This document shows, one piece after another, positions 6,837 through 15,347 of a stretch of DNA of 40,165 nt. This DNA is from Cellulomonas phragmiteti. GTDB taxonomy: Bacteria > Actinomycetota > Actinomycetes > Actinomycetales > Cellulomonadaceae. Below the pieces are notes generated by a model that saw nothing but the letters and a program-made list of their open reading frames with translations, was not told the DNA's origin and ran no database searches. The DNA lies in assembly GCF_016862775.1 (NCBI RefSeq), contig NZ_BONP01000032.1:1-40165 (forward strand), given 5' to 3'. Each line of letters opens with the position of its first letter. Position 1 is the stretch's first letter. The position numbers and the translations under genes were made by a program.

Positions 6837-8327
6837 GTGAGAGCGCGACGACTGTGGACCATGACGCTCGCGGCACTGCTCGCGGTGGTGGGCGGTACGT
6901 CGGCCGCCGGGCCCGCGACGGCGGCCTGCGTCGTCACGGTGACCGGGACCCTGACGGACGCGATCAGCGGTGCACCGGTGGCTCGCGGCTACGCGTGGAT
7001 CGTCGGGGCGGACGGCTCGGGCTACTTCAACTCGCCCCACCACGCCTGGTCGGACGCGTCCGGCCGGTACAGCATCCCGCTCGACTGCCGGGACGGCGAC
7101 GCGGTCGTGGCCGCGGCCGGCGGCAACGAGCTGGTGTACTCGACGCACTACGGCCGCAACGCGACGGACGTCGCGCACGCCCAGCCGTTCTCCCTGCGCG
7201 CACCCGGCGAGGTCGCGGGGCAGGACGTGCTGTTCACGCCCCCGGGCTGGTTCGTCCCGGTGCAGCCGCGGCGCGTCATCGACACGCGGTCCGGCGGCGC
7301 GGGGCCGGTCGGCCCGGGTGCGTCCCGGACGTTCCCGCTCGCGGGGCTCCCGGCCGACACCACGGCCGTCGTCCTCAACCTGACGGCGACCGAGGGCTCC
7401 TCGCCGACGTCGTTCGTCTCGTTCGTCGACGAGGGCCTGCGCTCCACGCCGACGCAGAGCTCGGTCAACACCGTCGCCGGGCGCGACGTCGCCAACCTCG
7501 TCACGGCCCGGATCGTGCCCCCACGGGTCAGCGGGCGCACGCAGCCGCAGGTCACGCTCTACAACAACGCCGGCACCACCCACCTCGTCGCCGACCTCGC
7601 GGGGTACTACGCGACGTCCGCGGGCGCCGGCCTGGTGACCGTCGCGCCGACCCGGGCGCTGGACACCCGGCAGAGCAGCGCGCTGGGTACCGGTGAGACG
7701 CGGACCCTGCCCCTCGCACCGCCCGCGGGCGCCGTGGCGGCGGCGGTCACGGTGACGTCCACGGAGGCGTCTGCGGTGACGTCCTTCATCTCGGCGTTCC
7801 CTGCCGGCGACCCGAACGGCCCCCGGACGAGCACCCTCAACGCGTACCGCGGGGACGACATCGCCAACCTGGCGGTCGTCCCGCTCGGCGACGGCGGGGC
7901 CATCGCCCTGCACAACGACCAGGGCTCCACCCACGTGGTCGTCGACGTCATCGGCTGGCTGGTGCAGGGTGGCGGCGCCGCGTACTACCCGATCAACCCC
8001 AAGCGGGCCGACCAGCCGATGGGGTTCGGGGCGAACTTCGTCATCAGCAACCCCGACATCGAGATCAGCAAGTTCCCGGTCGCGCTGCTGCTGAACCTCA
8101 CCACCTACGGGACCACGGAGCACACGTACGTGACCGTCTGGGACCAGCGGTACCCGCAGCCGGGCACCAGCAACGCGAACGCCCGCCCGGGAGCCGACAT
8201 CGGGACCGCCGTCCTCCTGCGCTCGGGCAGCGGGTCGCACGCCATGGTGACCGGTGGCCGCGGGACCTCGGGCGTCGTGCTCGACGTCACCGGCTACTTC
8301 GCGGTCCCGGGGTCCTCGGGTCCGTAG
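6837..8327 (+). CDS. secreted protein with Ig-like N-domain and three 'DTR...GY' repeats
   Basis: The 496-residue product has a clear signal peptide (RARRLWTMTLAALLAVV, cleavage near ATAAC). After it comes a carboxypeptidase-regulatory/Ig-like segment (about 32-85, GTLTDAISGAPVARGYAW ... SDASGRYSIPL). Three repeats of roughly 110 residues follow. Repeat 1 runs from PRRVIDTRSG to VADLAGYYAT, repeat 2 from PTRALDTRQS to VVDVIGWLVQ, and degenerate repeat 3 from YPINPKRADQ to VLDVTGYFAV. Shared marks are an Asp-Thr-Arg start, a V-NLT-T strand, a DVANLV/DIANLA/DIGTAV step and a final DV-GY strand. Such repeats occur in secreted actinobacterial proteins, probably as a beta-rich surface or matrix-binding module; the function is unknown. 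The GTG start follows GAGG. Confidence 0.8.
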   Translation: MRARRLWTMTLAALLAVVGGTSAAGPATAACVVTVTGTLTDAISGAPVARGYAWIVGADGSGYFNSPHHAWSDASGRYSIPLDCRDGDAVVAAAGGNELVYSTHYGRNATDVAHAQPFSLRAPGEVAGQDVLFTPPGWFVPVQPRRVIDTRSGGAGPVGPGASRTFPLAGLPADTTAVVLNLTATEGSSPTSFVSFVDEGLRSTPTQSSVNTVAGRDVANLVTARIVPPRVSGRTQPQVTLYNNAGTTHLVADLAGYYATSAGAGLVTVAPTRALDTRQSSALGTGETRTLPLAPPAGAVAAAVTVTSTEASAVTSFISAFPAGDPNGPRTSTLNAYRGDDIANLAVVPLGDGGAIALHNDQGSTHVVVDVIGWLVQGGGAAYYPINPKRADQPMGFGANFVISNPDIEISKFPVALLLNLTTYGTTEHTYVTVWDQRYPQPGTSNANARPGADIGTAVLLRSGSGSHAMVTGGRGTSGVVLDVTGYFAVPGSSGP

Positions 8328-8352
8328 GGCTGGGGCGTCCGGCGCTCCGCGT

Positions 8353-8369
8353 CCCGCCCGGGTGGCGGG
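8353..8369 (+). terminator. short hairpin after the secreted repeat protein
   Basis: CCCGCC-CGGGT-GGCGGG lies 26 bases after the stop at 8327. It is short but GC-pure, and a plausible terminator. Confidence 0.35.
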
Positions 8370-8409
8370 GCGGCGGATGGGCCGGACGGGTGACAGCGGG
8401 GCGAAGTGG

Positions 8410-8426
8410 TTGTCCGAATCGGACAA
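8410..8426. promoter_or_regulatory. 17-bp perfect palindrome, candidate operator of the FtsH-like gene
   Basis: TTGTCCGA-A-TCGGACAA has perfect 8-bp arms around one central base. It sits 81 bases before the GTG at 8507, in an otherwise featureless, very GC-rich gap. Its AT-rich tips stand out, and the left tip could also act as a -35 (TTGTCC). The binding protein is unknown. Confidence 0.55.
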
Positions 8427-8506
8427 TCCGGACCACGATGGCGGAACCACCGCGGATGCGGCGGCCGGGCTCGCGCGCGGTCGTCGCCTGACGAAGGGGT
8501 CTGCCC

Positions 8507-10360
8507 GTGACCGACGCCCCCGCACGACCCCTGCTGGGCTCCCACGACATCGCCGTCGACCGGGAGCGGGTGCGTCGTCGACGCGTGATCCGGCTGTGCC
8601 TGGTCGTGCTCGCCCTCGAGGGGTACGTGGTGGGGGCGGCGCTGACGGGACGCCCGCTGGTCGTGCTGCCCGACGTGGACCCGCTCGTGGTCGCGCCCGT
8701 GCTGTTCTTCGTCGCCCTGATCGTCCTGCTGGCGGGCACGCAGGTGGGCGCCGGTCGCTCCCCGCACGTGACGTACCGGCCGGAGCAGGTCGACGTCACG
8801 CTCGACGACGTGGTCGGCATCGACCCGATCGTCGACGACGTGCGCCGCTCGATCGACCTGTTCCAGACGCACCGCCGGTTCGCCGCGCAGATGGGCGGCA
8901 CGCCGCGCCGCGGCATCCTGTTCGAGGGTCCTCCGGGGACCGGCAAGACCCTCACCGCCAAGGCCATGGCTGCGGAGGCGGGTGTGCCGTTCCTGTTCGT
9001 CTCGGCGACCAGCTTCCAGTCGATGTACTACGGCGCGACGGCCCGCAAGATCCGCTCGTACTTCAAGGCGCTGCGTGCCGCTGCCCGCAAGGAGGGCGGT
9101 GCGATCGGGTTCATCGAGGAGATCGACGCGATCGCGCTGCGCCGCGGCGGGATGCTCGGCGCGAGCGCCACGGCCGCGTTCGTCGGGCTGCCCTCGCTGT
9201 CGGCGGTGATGGCCGGGCAGGGCGCGGGCGTGGTGCGCAACGCGATGGTCTCCGAGGGGACGGGCGGGGTCGTCAACGAGCTGCTGGTGCAGATGCAGTC
9301 GTTCGACGAGCCCGTCGGCTCCGACAAGGTCTACAACCGGCTCGTCGCCGCGGTGAACCTGCTGCTGCCGGCGCACCGGCAGATCCGGCTGCGTCGCCCC
9401 ACGCGGGCGCCGATCCTGCTCATCGCCGCCACCAACCGGGCGGACCACCTCGACCCGGCCCTGCTGCGGCCGGGTCGCTTCGACCGGCGGCTCACGTTCA
9501 ACCCGCCGGACGCGCACGGGCGGCGGGCGCTCGTCGACCACTTCCTCGCTCGGCGGTCCCACCACCCCGAGCTCGACGAGCCCGCCGCCCGTGACCGCGT
9601 CGCCGCCGCCACCAGCGGCTGGACCCCCGTGATGGTCGAGCACCTGCTCGACGAGGCCCTGGTCAACGCGCTGCGCCGCGGCGACGACGGGATGCGGTTC
9701 GTCGACGTCGAGCAGGCACGCATCACCGAGCTGGTCGGCCTGGGGCACCCCGTGACGTACACGCAGACCGAGCGGACCCTCATCGCGACGCACGAGGCCG
9801 GGCACGCCGTCACCGCGTGGCTGGTCGCGCCCAACCGCACCCTCGAGGTCCTGACGATCGTCAAGCGCGGCTCCGCGCTGGGCCTGCTCGCGCACGGCGA
9901 CTGCGAGGAGGTCTACACGCACACGCAGTACGACCTGCGCGCGCTCGTGCAGATCGCCATGGGCGGCTGGGTCGCCGAGGAGCTGTTCTTCGGTCAGACG
10001 ACCACGGGCCCGGCGTCCGACCTCGCGGCGGCGACGAGGACCGCCGCGCAGATGGTCGGCGCGGCCGGCATGACGGGGTCGCTGGTCTCGTTCGCGGCGA
10101 CGGACCGCGACCTGGTGTCCGCGGTCATCGCGGACTCCTCCGCGCGGGCGCAGCTGGAGGACGTGCTGGACGGCGCGCGCGGCACGGTGCGCCGGCTGCT
10201 CGCGAGCAACCGCGACCTGGTCGAGGCGCTGCGCGACGCCCTGCTGGAGCGGCACGAGCTGGTGGGCGAGGAGATCACGTCGGTGCTCGAGAAGGCGGTC
10301 GCGTCGCGGCCCGACGGGGTCCGCCCGGTGTCGCCGGGGGACCACCTGCGGATCGCGTGA
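8507..10360 (+). CDS. FtsH-like membrane AAA+ zinc metalloprotease with enlarged ATPase domain
   Basis: This 617-residue protease resembles FtsH (AAA plus peptidase M41). Two membrane segments lie at about 29-45 and 60-78. Walker A is GPPGTGKT (141-148). Walker B is GFIEEIDAI (201-209), with Glu where FtsH normally has the first Asp of DE. The pore motif is MYYG (173-176), and the arginine-finger region is RPGRFDRRL (321-329). The M41 zinc site is HEAGH (429-433), with the third ligand Asp505 in GPASDLAAAT, so the protease should be active. Between Walker B and the second-region motif ILLIAATNRADHLDP, about 75 residues replace the short canonical stretch. Typical FtsH of the same genome should lie elsewhere, so this is probably a specialised paralogue. 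The GTG start is behind GAAGGGG. Confidence 0.88.
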   Translation: MTDAPARPLLGSHDIAVDRERVRRRRVIRLCLVVLALEGYVVGAALTGRPLVVLPDVDPLVVAPVLFFVALIVLLAGTQVGAGRSPHVTYRPEQVDVTLDDVVGIDPIVDDVRRSIDLFQTHRRFAAQMGGTPRRGILFEGPPGTGKTLTAKAMAAEAGVPFLFVSATSFQSMYYGATARKIRSYFKALRAAARKEGGAIGFIEEIDAIALRRGGMLGASATAAFVGLPSLSAVMAGQGAGVVRNAMVSEGTGGVVNELLVQMQSFDEPVGSDKVYNRLVAAVNLLLPAHRQIRLRRPTRAPILLIAATNRADHLDPALLRPGRFDRRLTFNPPDAHGRRALVDHFLARRSHHPELDEPAARDRVAAATSGWTPVMVEHLLDEALVNALRRGDDGMRFVDVEQARITELVGLGHPVTYTQTERTLIATHEAGHAVTAWLVAPNRTLEVLTIVKRGSALGLLAHGDCEEVYTHTQYDLRALVQIAMGGWVAEELFFGQTTTGPASDLAAATRTAAQMVGAAGMTGSLVSFAATDRDLVSAVIADSSARAQLEDVLDGARGTVRRLLASNRDLVEALRDALLERHELVGEEITSVLEKAVASRPDGVRPVSPGDHLRIA

Positions 10361-10394
10361 CGCCACGTCCCTCTACCGGGTGAGGGTGGGGGAC

Positions 10395-10412
10395 GACCAG
10401 GGGCCCTTGGTC
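10395..10412 (+). terminator. near-palindrome after the FtsH-like gene
   Basis: GACCAGGGGCCCTTGGTC is 18 bases with 16 symmetric positions, 34 bases after the stop at 10360. It is a possible terminator. Confidence 0.35.
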
Positions 10413-10502
10413 CCCGGTCAAGCGTCCAGATCGTGAGACGATCGAGGAGCCGGCGACCCCGGCACCTCATGCCCGTCGCACCTACAGGAGCGTGTTTCCC
10501 CC

Positions 10503-10739
10503 ATGTCCGCCGTCACCTGGCACCGTCCCCGGACGTCCGCCGTGCCCGCCCGTCTCCCCCTGCGCACCCGGCTGCGCCACCTCAACGAGACCATCCGCTG
10601 GGCGCCCGCCCCCTACTTCGAGGGCCCCGCGCCGCAGCGTCTGCGGTACATCGGCTACGTGCTGGCCTCCGTGCTCGGCTGGACCGCCGGCAGCCTCCTC
10701 GTGCTCGCGGCCGTCGGTCGCGCCCTCGCGTCGATCTGA
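10503..10739 (+). CDS. small single-pass membrane protein
   Basis: The 78-residue product starts at the ATG at 10503, behind AGGAG at 10486-10490. It has a basic N-terminal half with RLPLRTRLRHLNETIRW. A conserved-looking WAPAPYFEGPAPQRLRY patch follows. A single transmembrane helix (about 49-73, IGYVLASVLGWTAGSLLVLAA) reaches nearly to the C-terminus. The topology predicts a cytoplasmic basic domain. I recognise no family. It stands alone between the FtsH-like gene and the nrd control region. Coding quality (third-position GC, clear hydrophobic segment) supports a real gene. Confidence 0.6.
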   Translation: MSAVTWHRPRTSAVPARLPLRTRLRHLNETIRWAPAPYFEGPAPQRLRYIGYVLASVLGWTAGSLLVLAAVGRALASI

Positions 10740-10836
10740 CGCCGCCGACACCGGGCCGGGCGCGCAACGGGGCGCGTCCGGCGCGGGTCCGCCGGCCATC
10801 GCGACGTGACATAGCGGACAACCCGCGCGAAGCCCC

Positions 10837-10953
10837 TGTGGACGGCCATGGGGACGACCTGCCGCGCCCTGTGCACACCGGTGTGGGCGGGCTCGGCGTG
10901 TCGGCTGGCGGTCGGGCGTCGTCGCACGTCAGAGGGCGTTGTCGGTGTCCACA
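10837..10953. promoter_or_regulatory. three DnaA-box-like sites upstream of nrdH
   Basis: GTGTCCACA at 10945-10953 matches the actinobacterial DnaA box TTGTCCACA at 8 of 9 positions. CTGTGCACA at 10869-10877 resembles the TTGTGCACA variant (8 of 9). TGTGGACGG at 10837-10845 matches the reverse box at 7 of 9. Known family context: DnaA regulates nrdAB in E. coli. The link here is an inference. Confidence 0.3.
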
Positions 10954-10999
10954 GGTAGTGTGCGAGCGAGCCCACAGGGTGAAGAACGACACGGCTGTA

Positions 11000-11047
11000 A
11001 CACAACACCTAGTAGTGACTTGCACTGTCAGACCCCAGGTGTAGTGT
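11000..11047. promoter_or_regulatory. paired NrdR boxes overlapping the nrdH promoter
   Basis: Box 1, ACACAACACCTAGTAG (11000-11015), and box 2, ACCCCAGGTGTAGTGT (11032-11047), both resemble the NrdR consensus acaCwAtATaTwGtgt. Their starts are 32 bases apart, the three-turn spacing typical of NrdR-box pairs. A promoter TTGCAC (11020-11025), N16, TAGTGT (11042-11047) lies inside the pair, so NrdR binding would block RNA polymerase when dATP is high. Confidence 0.82.
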
Positions 11048-11224
11048 CTACGCAGACGGCTCGCCCCGAAGTACACGGGTGTTGTGCGGGCCCTCGTCAG
11101 CAGGTCGGACCAGCCTCTCCAGGGCCGTCCGGCAGGTCGACGAGGGCGACGCAGGACCCCGGCCCCCGGGTGACGCGGCCGCGATCGTCGCACCACCAGA
11201 CCACGAGCTCGGGGGAGCAGAGAC

Positions 11225-11470
11225 ATGACCATCACGGTGTACAGCAAGCCGGCATGCGTGCAGTGCACGGCCACGTACCGCGCCCTCGACAAGCTCGGGC
11301 ACGACTACACGGTCGTCGACATCTCGGAGGACGCCGACGCGCGTGACTACGTGATGTCGCTCGGGCACCTGCAGGCGCCCGTCGTCGTCGCCGGCGGCGA
11401 GAACTGGTCGGGCTACCGCCCCGACCGCATCAAGGCGCTCGCGGACAAGCTGGCGACGCAGGTCGCCTGA
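11225..11470 (+). CDS. nrdH: glutaredoxin-like NrdH redoxin
   Basis: NrdH is the small thioredoxin-reductase-dependent electron donor of class Ib ribonucleotide reductase. The 81-residue product has the thioredoxin fold and the redox motif CVQC (residues 11-14) in VYSKPACVQCTATYRALDK. It also has the cis-proline strand QAPVVVAGGENWSGYRPDRI, and the WSGYRPD pattern is diagnostic of NrdH. The ATG start follows GGGGGAGCAGAG. It is the first gene of the nrd cluster, transcribed from the NrdR-controlled promoter. It is separated from nrdI by 201 bases full of hairpins. Confidence 0.97.
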   Translation: MTITVYSKPACVQCTATYRALDKLGHDYTVVDISEDADARDYVMSLGHLQAPVVVAGGENWSGYRPDRIKALADKLATQVA

Positions 11471-11476
11471 CGTCGG

Positions 11477-11492
11477 CGGACCTCGCGGTCCG
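11477..11492 (+). terminator. hairpin 1 between nrdH and nrdI
   Basis: CGGACC-TCGC-GGTCCG begins 7 bases after the nrdH stop. It is the first of three consecutive hairpins before nrdI. Confidence 0.5.
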
Positions 11493-11506
11493 TCGCCCCG
11501 TACGCC

Positions 11507-11542
11507 CCGGGCCGACGCAGGACTCACGTCGCGTCGGCCCGG
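11507..11542 (+). repeat. hairpin 2 between nrdH and nrdI
   Basis: The perfect 12-bp arms CCGGGCCGACGC and GCGTCGGCCCGG flank a 12-base loop. It could be an attenuator, an RNase processing site or a transcript-stability element. Confidence 0.6.
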
Positions 11543-11556
11543 CGGGCACTCGAGAA

Positions 11557-11592
11557 CAGGTCGACCGGCACCGGACGGTGCCGGTCGACCTG
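11557..11592 (+). repeat. hairpin 3, 36-bp near-continuous palindrome before nrdI
   Basis: The perfect 17-bp arms CAGGTCGACCGGCACCG and CGGTGCCGGTCGACCTG have only GA between them. As RNA it gives a 16-bp stem with a GGAC tetraloop. It ends 79 bases before the nrdI start. Confidence 0.7.
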
Positions 11593-11671
11593 CACCCGGC
11601 AGGTGATCGGGCCCTCGGCGCGCCCGAGGCCCGGTCGCCCCAGCACGACGACGACGCGACAGGAGGCAGGC

Positions 11672-12088
11672 GTGGCACAGCTCGTCTACTTCTCCTCCGC
11701 GTCGGAGAACACGCACCGCTTCGTCCAGAAGCTCGGGCTGTCGGCGCAGCGCATCCCGTTGCGCCCGACCGACGGGTTCCTGCACGTCAGCGAGCCGTAC
11801 GTGCTCGTCGTCCCCACCTACGGCGGGGGCAACGAGGGCGGCGCGGTCCCGCGGCAGGTCGTCAAGTTCCTCAACGACGAGGACAACCGTGCGCTGATCC
11901 GCGGCGTCATCGCGGCCGGCAACACGAACTTCGGTGAGGCGTACTGCATCGCCGGCGACATCGTGGCCGCCAAGTGCCACGTGCCGTACCTGTACGCCTT
12001 CGAGCTCATGGGAACAACTGAGGACGTCAACCGCGTCCGCGAGGGATTGGGAAGATTTTGGCAGCGACAGTTGCAGATACCCGCGTGA
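11672..12088 (+). CDS. nrdI: flavodoxin-like NrdI
   Basis: NrdI is the flavodoxin that supplies the oxidant to assemble the Mn(III)2-tyrosyl radical cofactor of NrdF. The 138-residue product starts at the GTG at 11672 behind AGGAGG. It shows the FMN phosphate loop [17 protein letters not shown] and the NrdI-typical [17 protein letters not shown]. The later conserved segment is [19 protein letters not shown], and [17 protein letters not shown] lies near the end. The last 13 codons use codons rare in this genome (TTG, GGA, AGA, TTT, CGA, ATA), and this AT-richer tail carries the TTG start proposed for nrdE. Confidence 0.96.
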   Translation: MAQLVYFSSASENTHRFVQKLGLSAQRIPLRPTDGFLHVSEPYVLVVPTYGGGNEGGAVPRQVVKFLNDEDNRALIRGVIAAGNTNFGEAYCIAGDIVAAKCHVPYLYAFELMGTTEDVNRVREGLGRFWQRQLQIPA

Positions 12089-14205
12089 ACCTGACGGGGC
12101 TGGACTACCACGCCCTCAACGCGATGCTCAACCTGTACGACGCGGACGGGAAGATCCAGTTCGACGCCGACCGCCAGGCCGCGCGCGAGTACTTCCTGCA
12201 GCACGTCAACCAGAACACGGTCTTCTTCCACGACCTGGACGAGAAGCTCGACTACCTGGTCGAGAACAAGTACTACGACCCGGCGGTGCTCGCGCAGTAC
12301 GACCGCGCGTTCATCAAGTCGCTCTTCCAGTACGCGTACTCCAAGAAGTTCCGGTTCCAGACGTTCCTCGGCGCGTTCAAGTACTACACCTCGTACACGC
12401 TGAAGACCTTCGACGGCAAGCGGTACCTCGAGCGGTTCGAGGACCGGGTGTGCATGGTGGCGCTGTCCCTGGCCGAGGGCGACCAGCAGTTCGCCACCAA
12501 CCTCGTCGACGAGATCGTCTCGGGGCGCTTCCAGCCCGCGACGCCGACGTTCCTCAACCTCGGCAAGGCGCAGCGCGGCGAGCCCGTCTCCTGCTTCCTG
12601 CTGCGCATCGAGGACAACATGGAGTCCATCGCGCGCGGCATCAACTCCGCGCTGCAGCTCTCCAAGCGCGGCGGCGGCGTGGCGCTGCTGCTGTCGAACA
12701 TCCGCGAGCACGGCGCGCCCATCAAGCACATCGAGAACCAGTCCTCCGGTGTCATCCCCGTGATGAAGCTGCTCGAGGACTCGTTCAGCTACGCCAACCA
12801 GCTCGGCGCGCGCCAGGGAGCCGGTGCGGTGTACCTGCACGCGCACCACCCGGACATCTACCGGTTCCTCGACACCAAGCGCGAGAACGCGGACGAGAAG
12901 ATCCGCATCAAGACCCTGTCGCTGGGCGTCGTCATCCCGGACATCACGTTCGAGCTGGCGAAGAAGAACGAGCCGATGTACCTCTTCTCCCCGTACGACG
13001 TCGAGCGCGTGTACGGCGTGCCCTTCGCCGACGTGAACGTCAGCGAGAAGTACTACGAGATGGTCGACGACAGCCGGATCCGCAAGACCAAGATCAACGC
13101 GCGCGAGTTCTTCCAGACCCTCGCGGAGATCCAGTTCGAGTCGGGCTACCCGTACGTCATGTTCGAGGACACGGTGAACCGGGCCAACCCGATCGAGGGC
13201 AAGATCACGCACTCGAACCTGTGCTCGGAGATCCTGCAGGTCTCCACGCCGTCGACGTACAACGAGGACCTCTCGTACGCCGAGGTCGGGCGCGACATCT
13301 CCTGCAACCTGGGCTCGATGAACATCGCGCTGTCGATGGACTCCCCGGACCTGGGCAAGACCGTCGAGACCGCGATCCGCGCGCTGACGGCCGTCTCGGA
13401 CCAGACGAGCATCGAGTCGGTGCCGTCGATCAAGAAGGCCAACGCCGGCGGGCACGCCATCGGCCTGGGGCAGATGAACCTGCACGGGTACCTGGCGCGC
13501 GAGCGCGTCCACTACGGGTCGGACGAGGGCCTCGACTTCACGAACATCTACTTCTACACGGTCGCGTACCACGCGATCCGCGCCTCGAACCTGCTGGCGC
13601 AGGAGCGCGGCGCAAAGTTCTACGGGTTCGAGAAGTCGACGTACGCCACCGGCGAGTACTTCACCAAGTACGTCGAGAAGGAGTGGAAGCCGCGCACGGC
13701 GCGCGTGCAGGCCCTGTTCGACGAGGCCGGCGTGCGCATCCCGACGCAGGACGACTGGCGCGAGCTGGCCGCACTGGTGGCCGAGCACGGCATCTACAAC
13801 CAGAACCTGCAGGCCGTGCCGCCGACGGGCTCGATCTCCTACATCAACCACTCGACGAGCTCGATCCACCCGATCGCGTCGAAGATCGAGATCCGCAAGG
13901 AGGGCAAGATCGGGCGCGTCTACTACCCGGCGCCCTTCATGACCAACGACAACCTCGAGTACTACGCCGACGCGTACGAGATCGGGTTCGAGAAGGTCAT
14001 CGACACCTACGCCGAGGCGACGCAGCACGTCGACCAGGGCCTGTCGCTCACGCTCTTCTTCAAGGACACCGCCACCACGCGCGACCTCAACCGGGCGCAG
14101 ATCTACGCGTGGAAGAAGGGCATCAAGACCATCTACTACATCCGCCTGCGGCAGATGGCGCTCGAGGGCACCGAGGTGGAGGGCTGCGTCAGCTGCATGC
14201 TGTGA
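12058..14205 (+). CDS. nrdE: class Ib ribonucleotide reductase, alpha subunit
   Basis: NrdE holds the active site reducing ribonucleoside diphosphates to deoxyribonucleotides. The 715 residues fit the family. The N-terminus [20 protein letters not shown] is typical, with no ATP-cone extension. Active-site marks are [17 protein letters not shown], the NLCSEI cysteine region and [14 protein letters not shown]. The fold-specific [15 protein letters not shown] follows, and the C-terminal redox pair is CVSC in the last six residues. The TTG at 12058 (behind GGGAAG) gives [11 protein letters not shown] and overlaps nrdI by 31 bases. The alternative GTG at 12085 overlaps the nrdI stop as GTGA and would give MNLTGLDYH. 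Either start means translational coupling to nrdI. Confidence 0.96.
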   Translation: MAATVADTRVNLTGLDYHALNAMLNLYDADGKIQFDADRQAAREYFLQHVNQNTVFFHDLDEKLDYLVENKYYDPAVLAQYDRAFIKSLFQYAYSKKFRFQTFLGAFKYYTSYTLKTFDGKRYLERFEDRVCMVALSLAEGDQQFATNLVDEIVSGRFQPATPTFLNLGKAQRGEPVSCFLLRIEDNMESIARGINSALQLSKRGGGVALLLSNIREHGAPIKHIENQSSGVIPVMKLLEDSFSYANQLGARQGAGAVYLHAHHPDIYRFLDTKRENADEKIRIKTLSLGVVIPDITFELAKKNEPMYLFSPYDVERVYGVPFADVNVSEKYYEMVDDSRIRKTKINAREFFQTLAEIQFESGYPYVMFEDTVNRANPIEGKITHSNLCSEILQVSTPSTYNEDLSYAEVGRDISCNLGSMNIALSMDSPDLGKTVETAIRALTAVSDQTSIESVPSIKKANAGGHAIGLGQMNLHGYLARERVHYGSDEGLDFTNIYFYTVAYHAIRASNLLAQERGAKFYGFEKSTYATGEYFTKYVEKEWKPRTARVQALFDEAGVRIPTQDDWRELAALVAEHGIYNQNLQAVPPTGSISYINHSTSSIHPIASKIEIRKEGKIGRVYYPAPFMTNDNLEYYADAYEIGFEKVIDTYAEATQHVDQGLSLTLFFKDTATTRDLNRAQIYAWKKGIKTIYYIRLRQMALEGTEVEGCVSCML

Positions 14206-14241
14206 CGCCCTGACCTGCGCGAACGCCCCCGACGAGACTGA

Positions 14242-15237
<996 letters not shown>

Positions 15238-15252
15238 GTCCACGAGACAGCA

Positions 15253-15293
15253 CGTGAGGGGTTGCCGCCGGTCTCCGGCGGCAGCCCCTCACG
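15253..15293 (+). terminator. nrd operon terminator
   Basis: The left arm CGTGAGGGGTTGCCGCCGG pairs with the right arm over 19 bp (one G-U) around a TCT loop. Its left-arm sequence reappears in the hairpin at 27113-27153. Confidence 0.85.
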
Positions 15294-15347
15294 CTCGTCG
15301 TCCCGCGCCCGGTCGGTGACCGTCTCGTCACCCACCCGGCTGGGGCG

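Larger units (their letters stand above)
10740..11224. other. 485-bp intergenic control region of nrdH
   Basis: No convincing gene lies here; ORFs on both strands lack ribosome sites and cross the control elements. The region holds three DnaA-box-like sequences (10837-10953), a pair of NrdR boxes (11000-11047) with an embedded promoter, and a long leader of about 170 bases up to the nrdH ATG. Confidence 0.75.

Noticed and set aside
5637..8525. 962-residue minus-strand ORF
   Set aside because: It spans dnaJ, hspR and the secreted protein on the wrong strand, has no recognisable domain and no ribosome site.
8294..10366. 690-residue minus-strand ORF opposite the FtsH-like gene
   Set aside because: The plus strand has complete AAA and M41 motifs; this frame has only His/Arg/Asp-rich low complexity.
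10740..11224. protein-coding gene in the nrdH upstream region (for example 10433-11044)
   Set aside because: The open frames run through the NrdR boxes and DnaA-like boxes, start inside the 10503 gene and have shadow-type composition.
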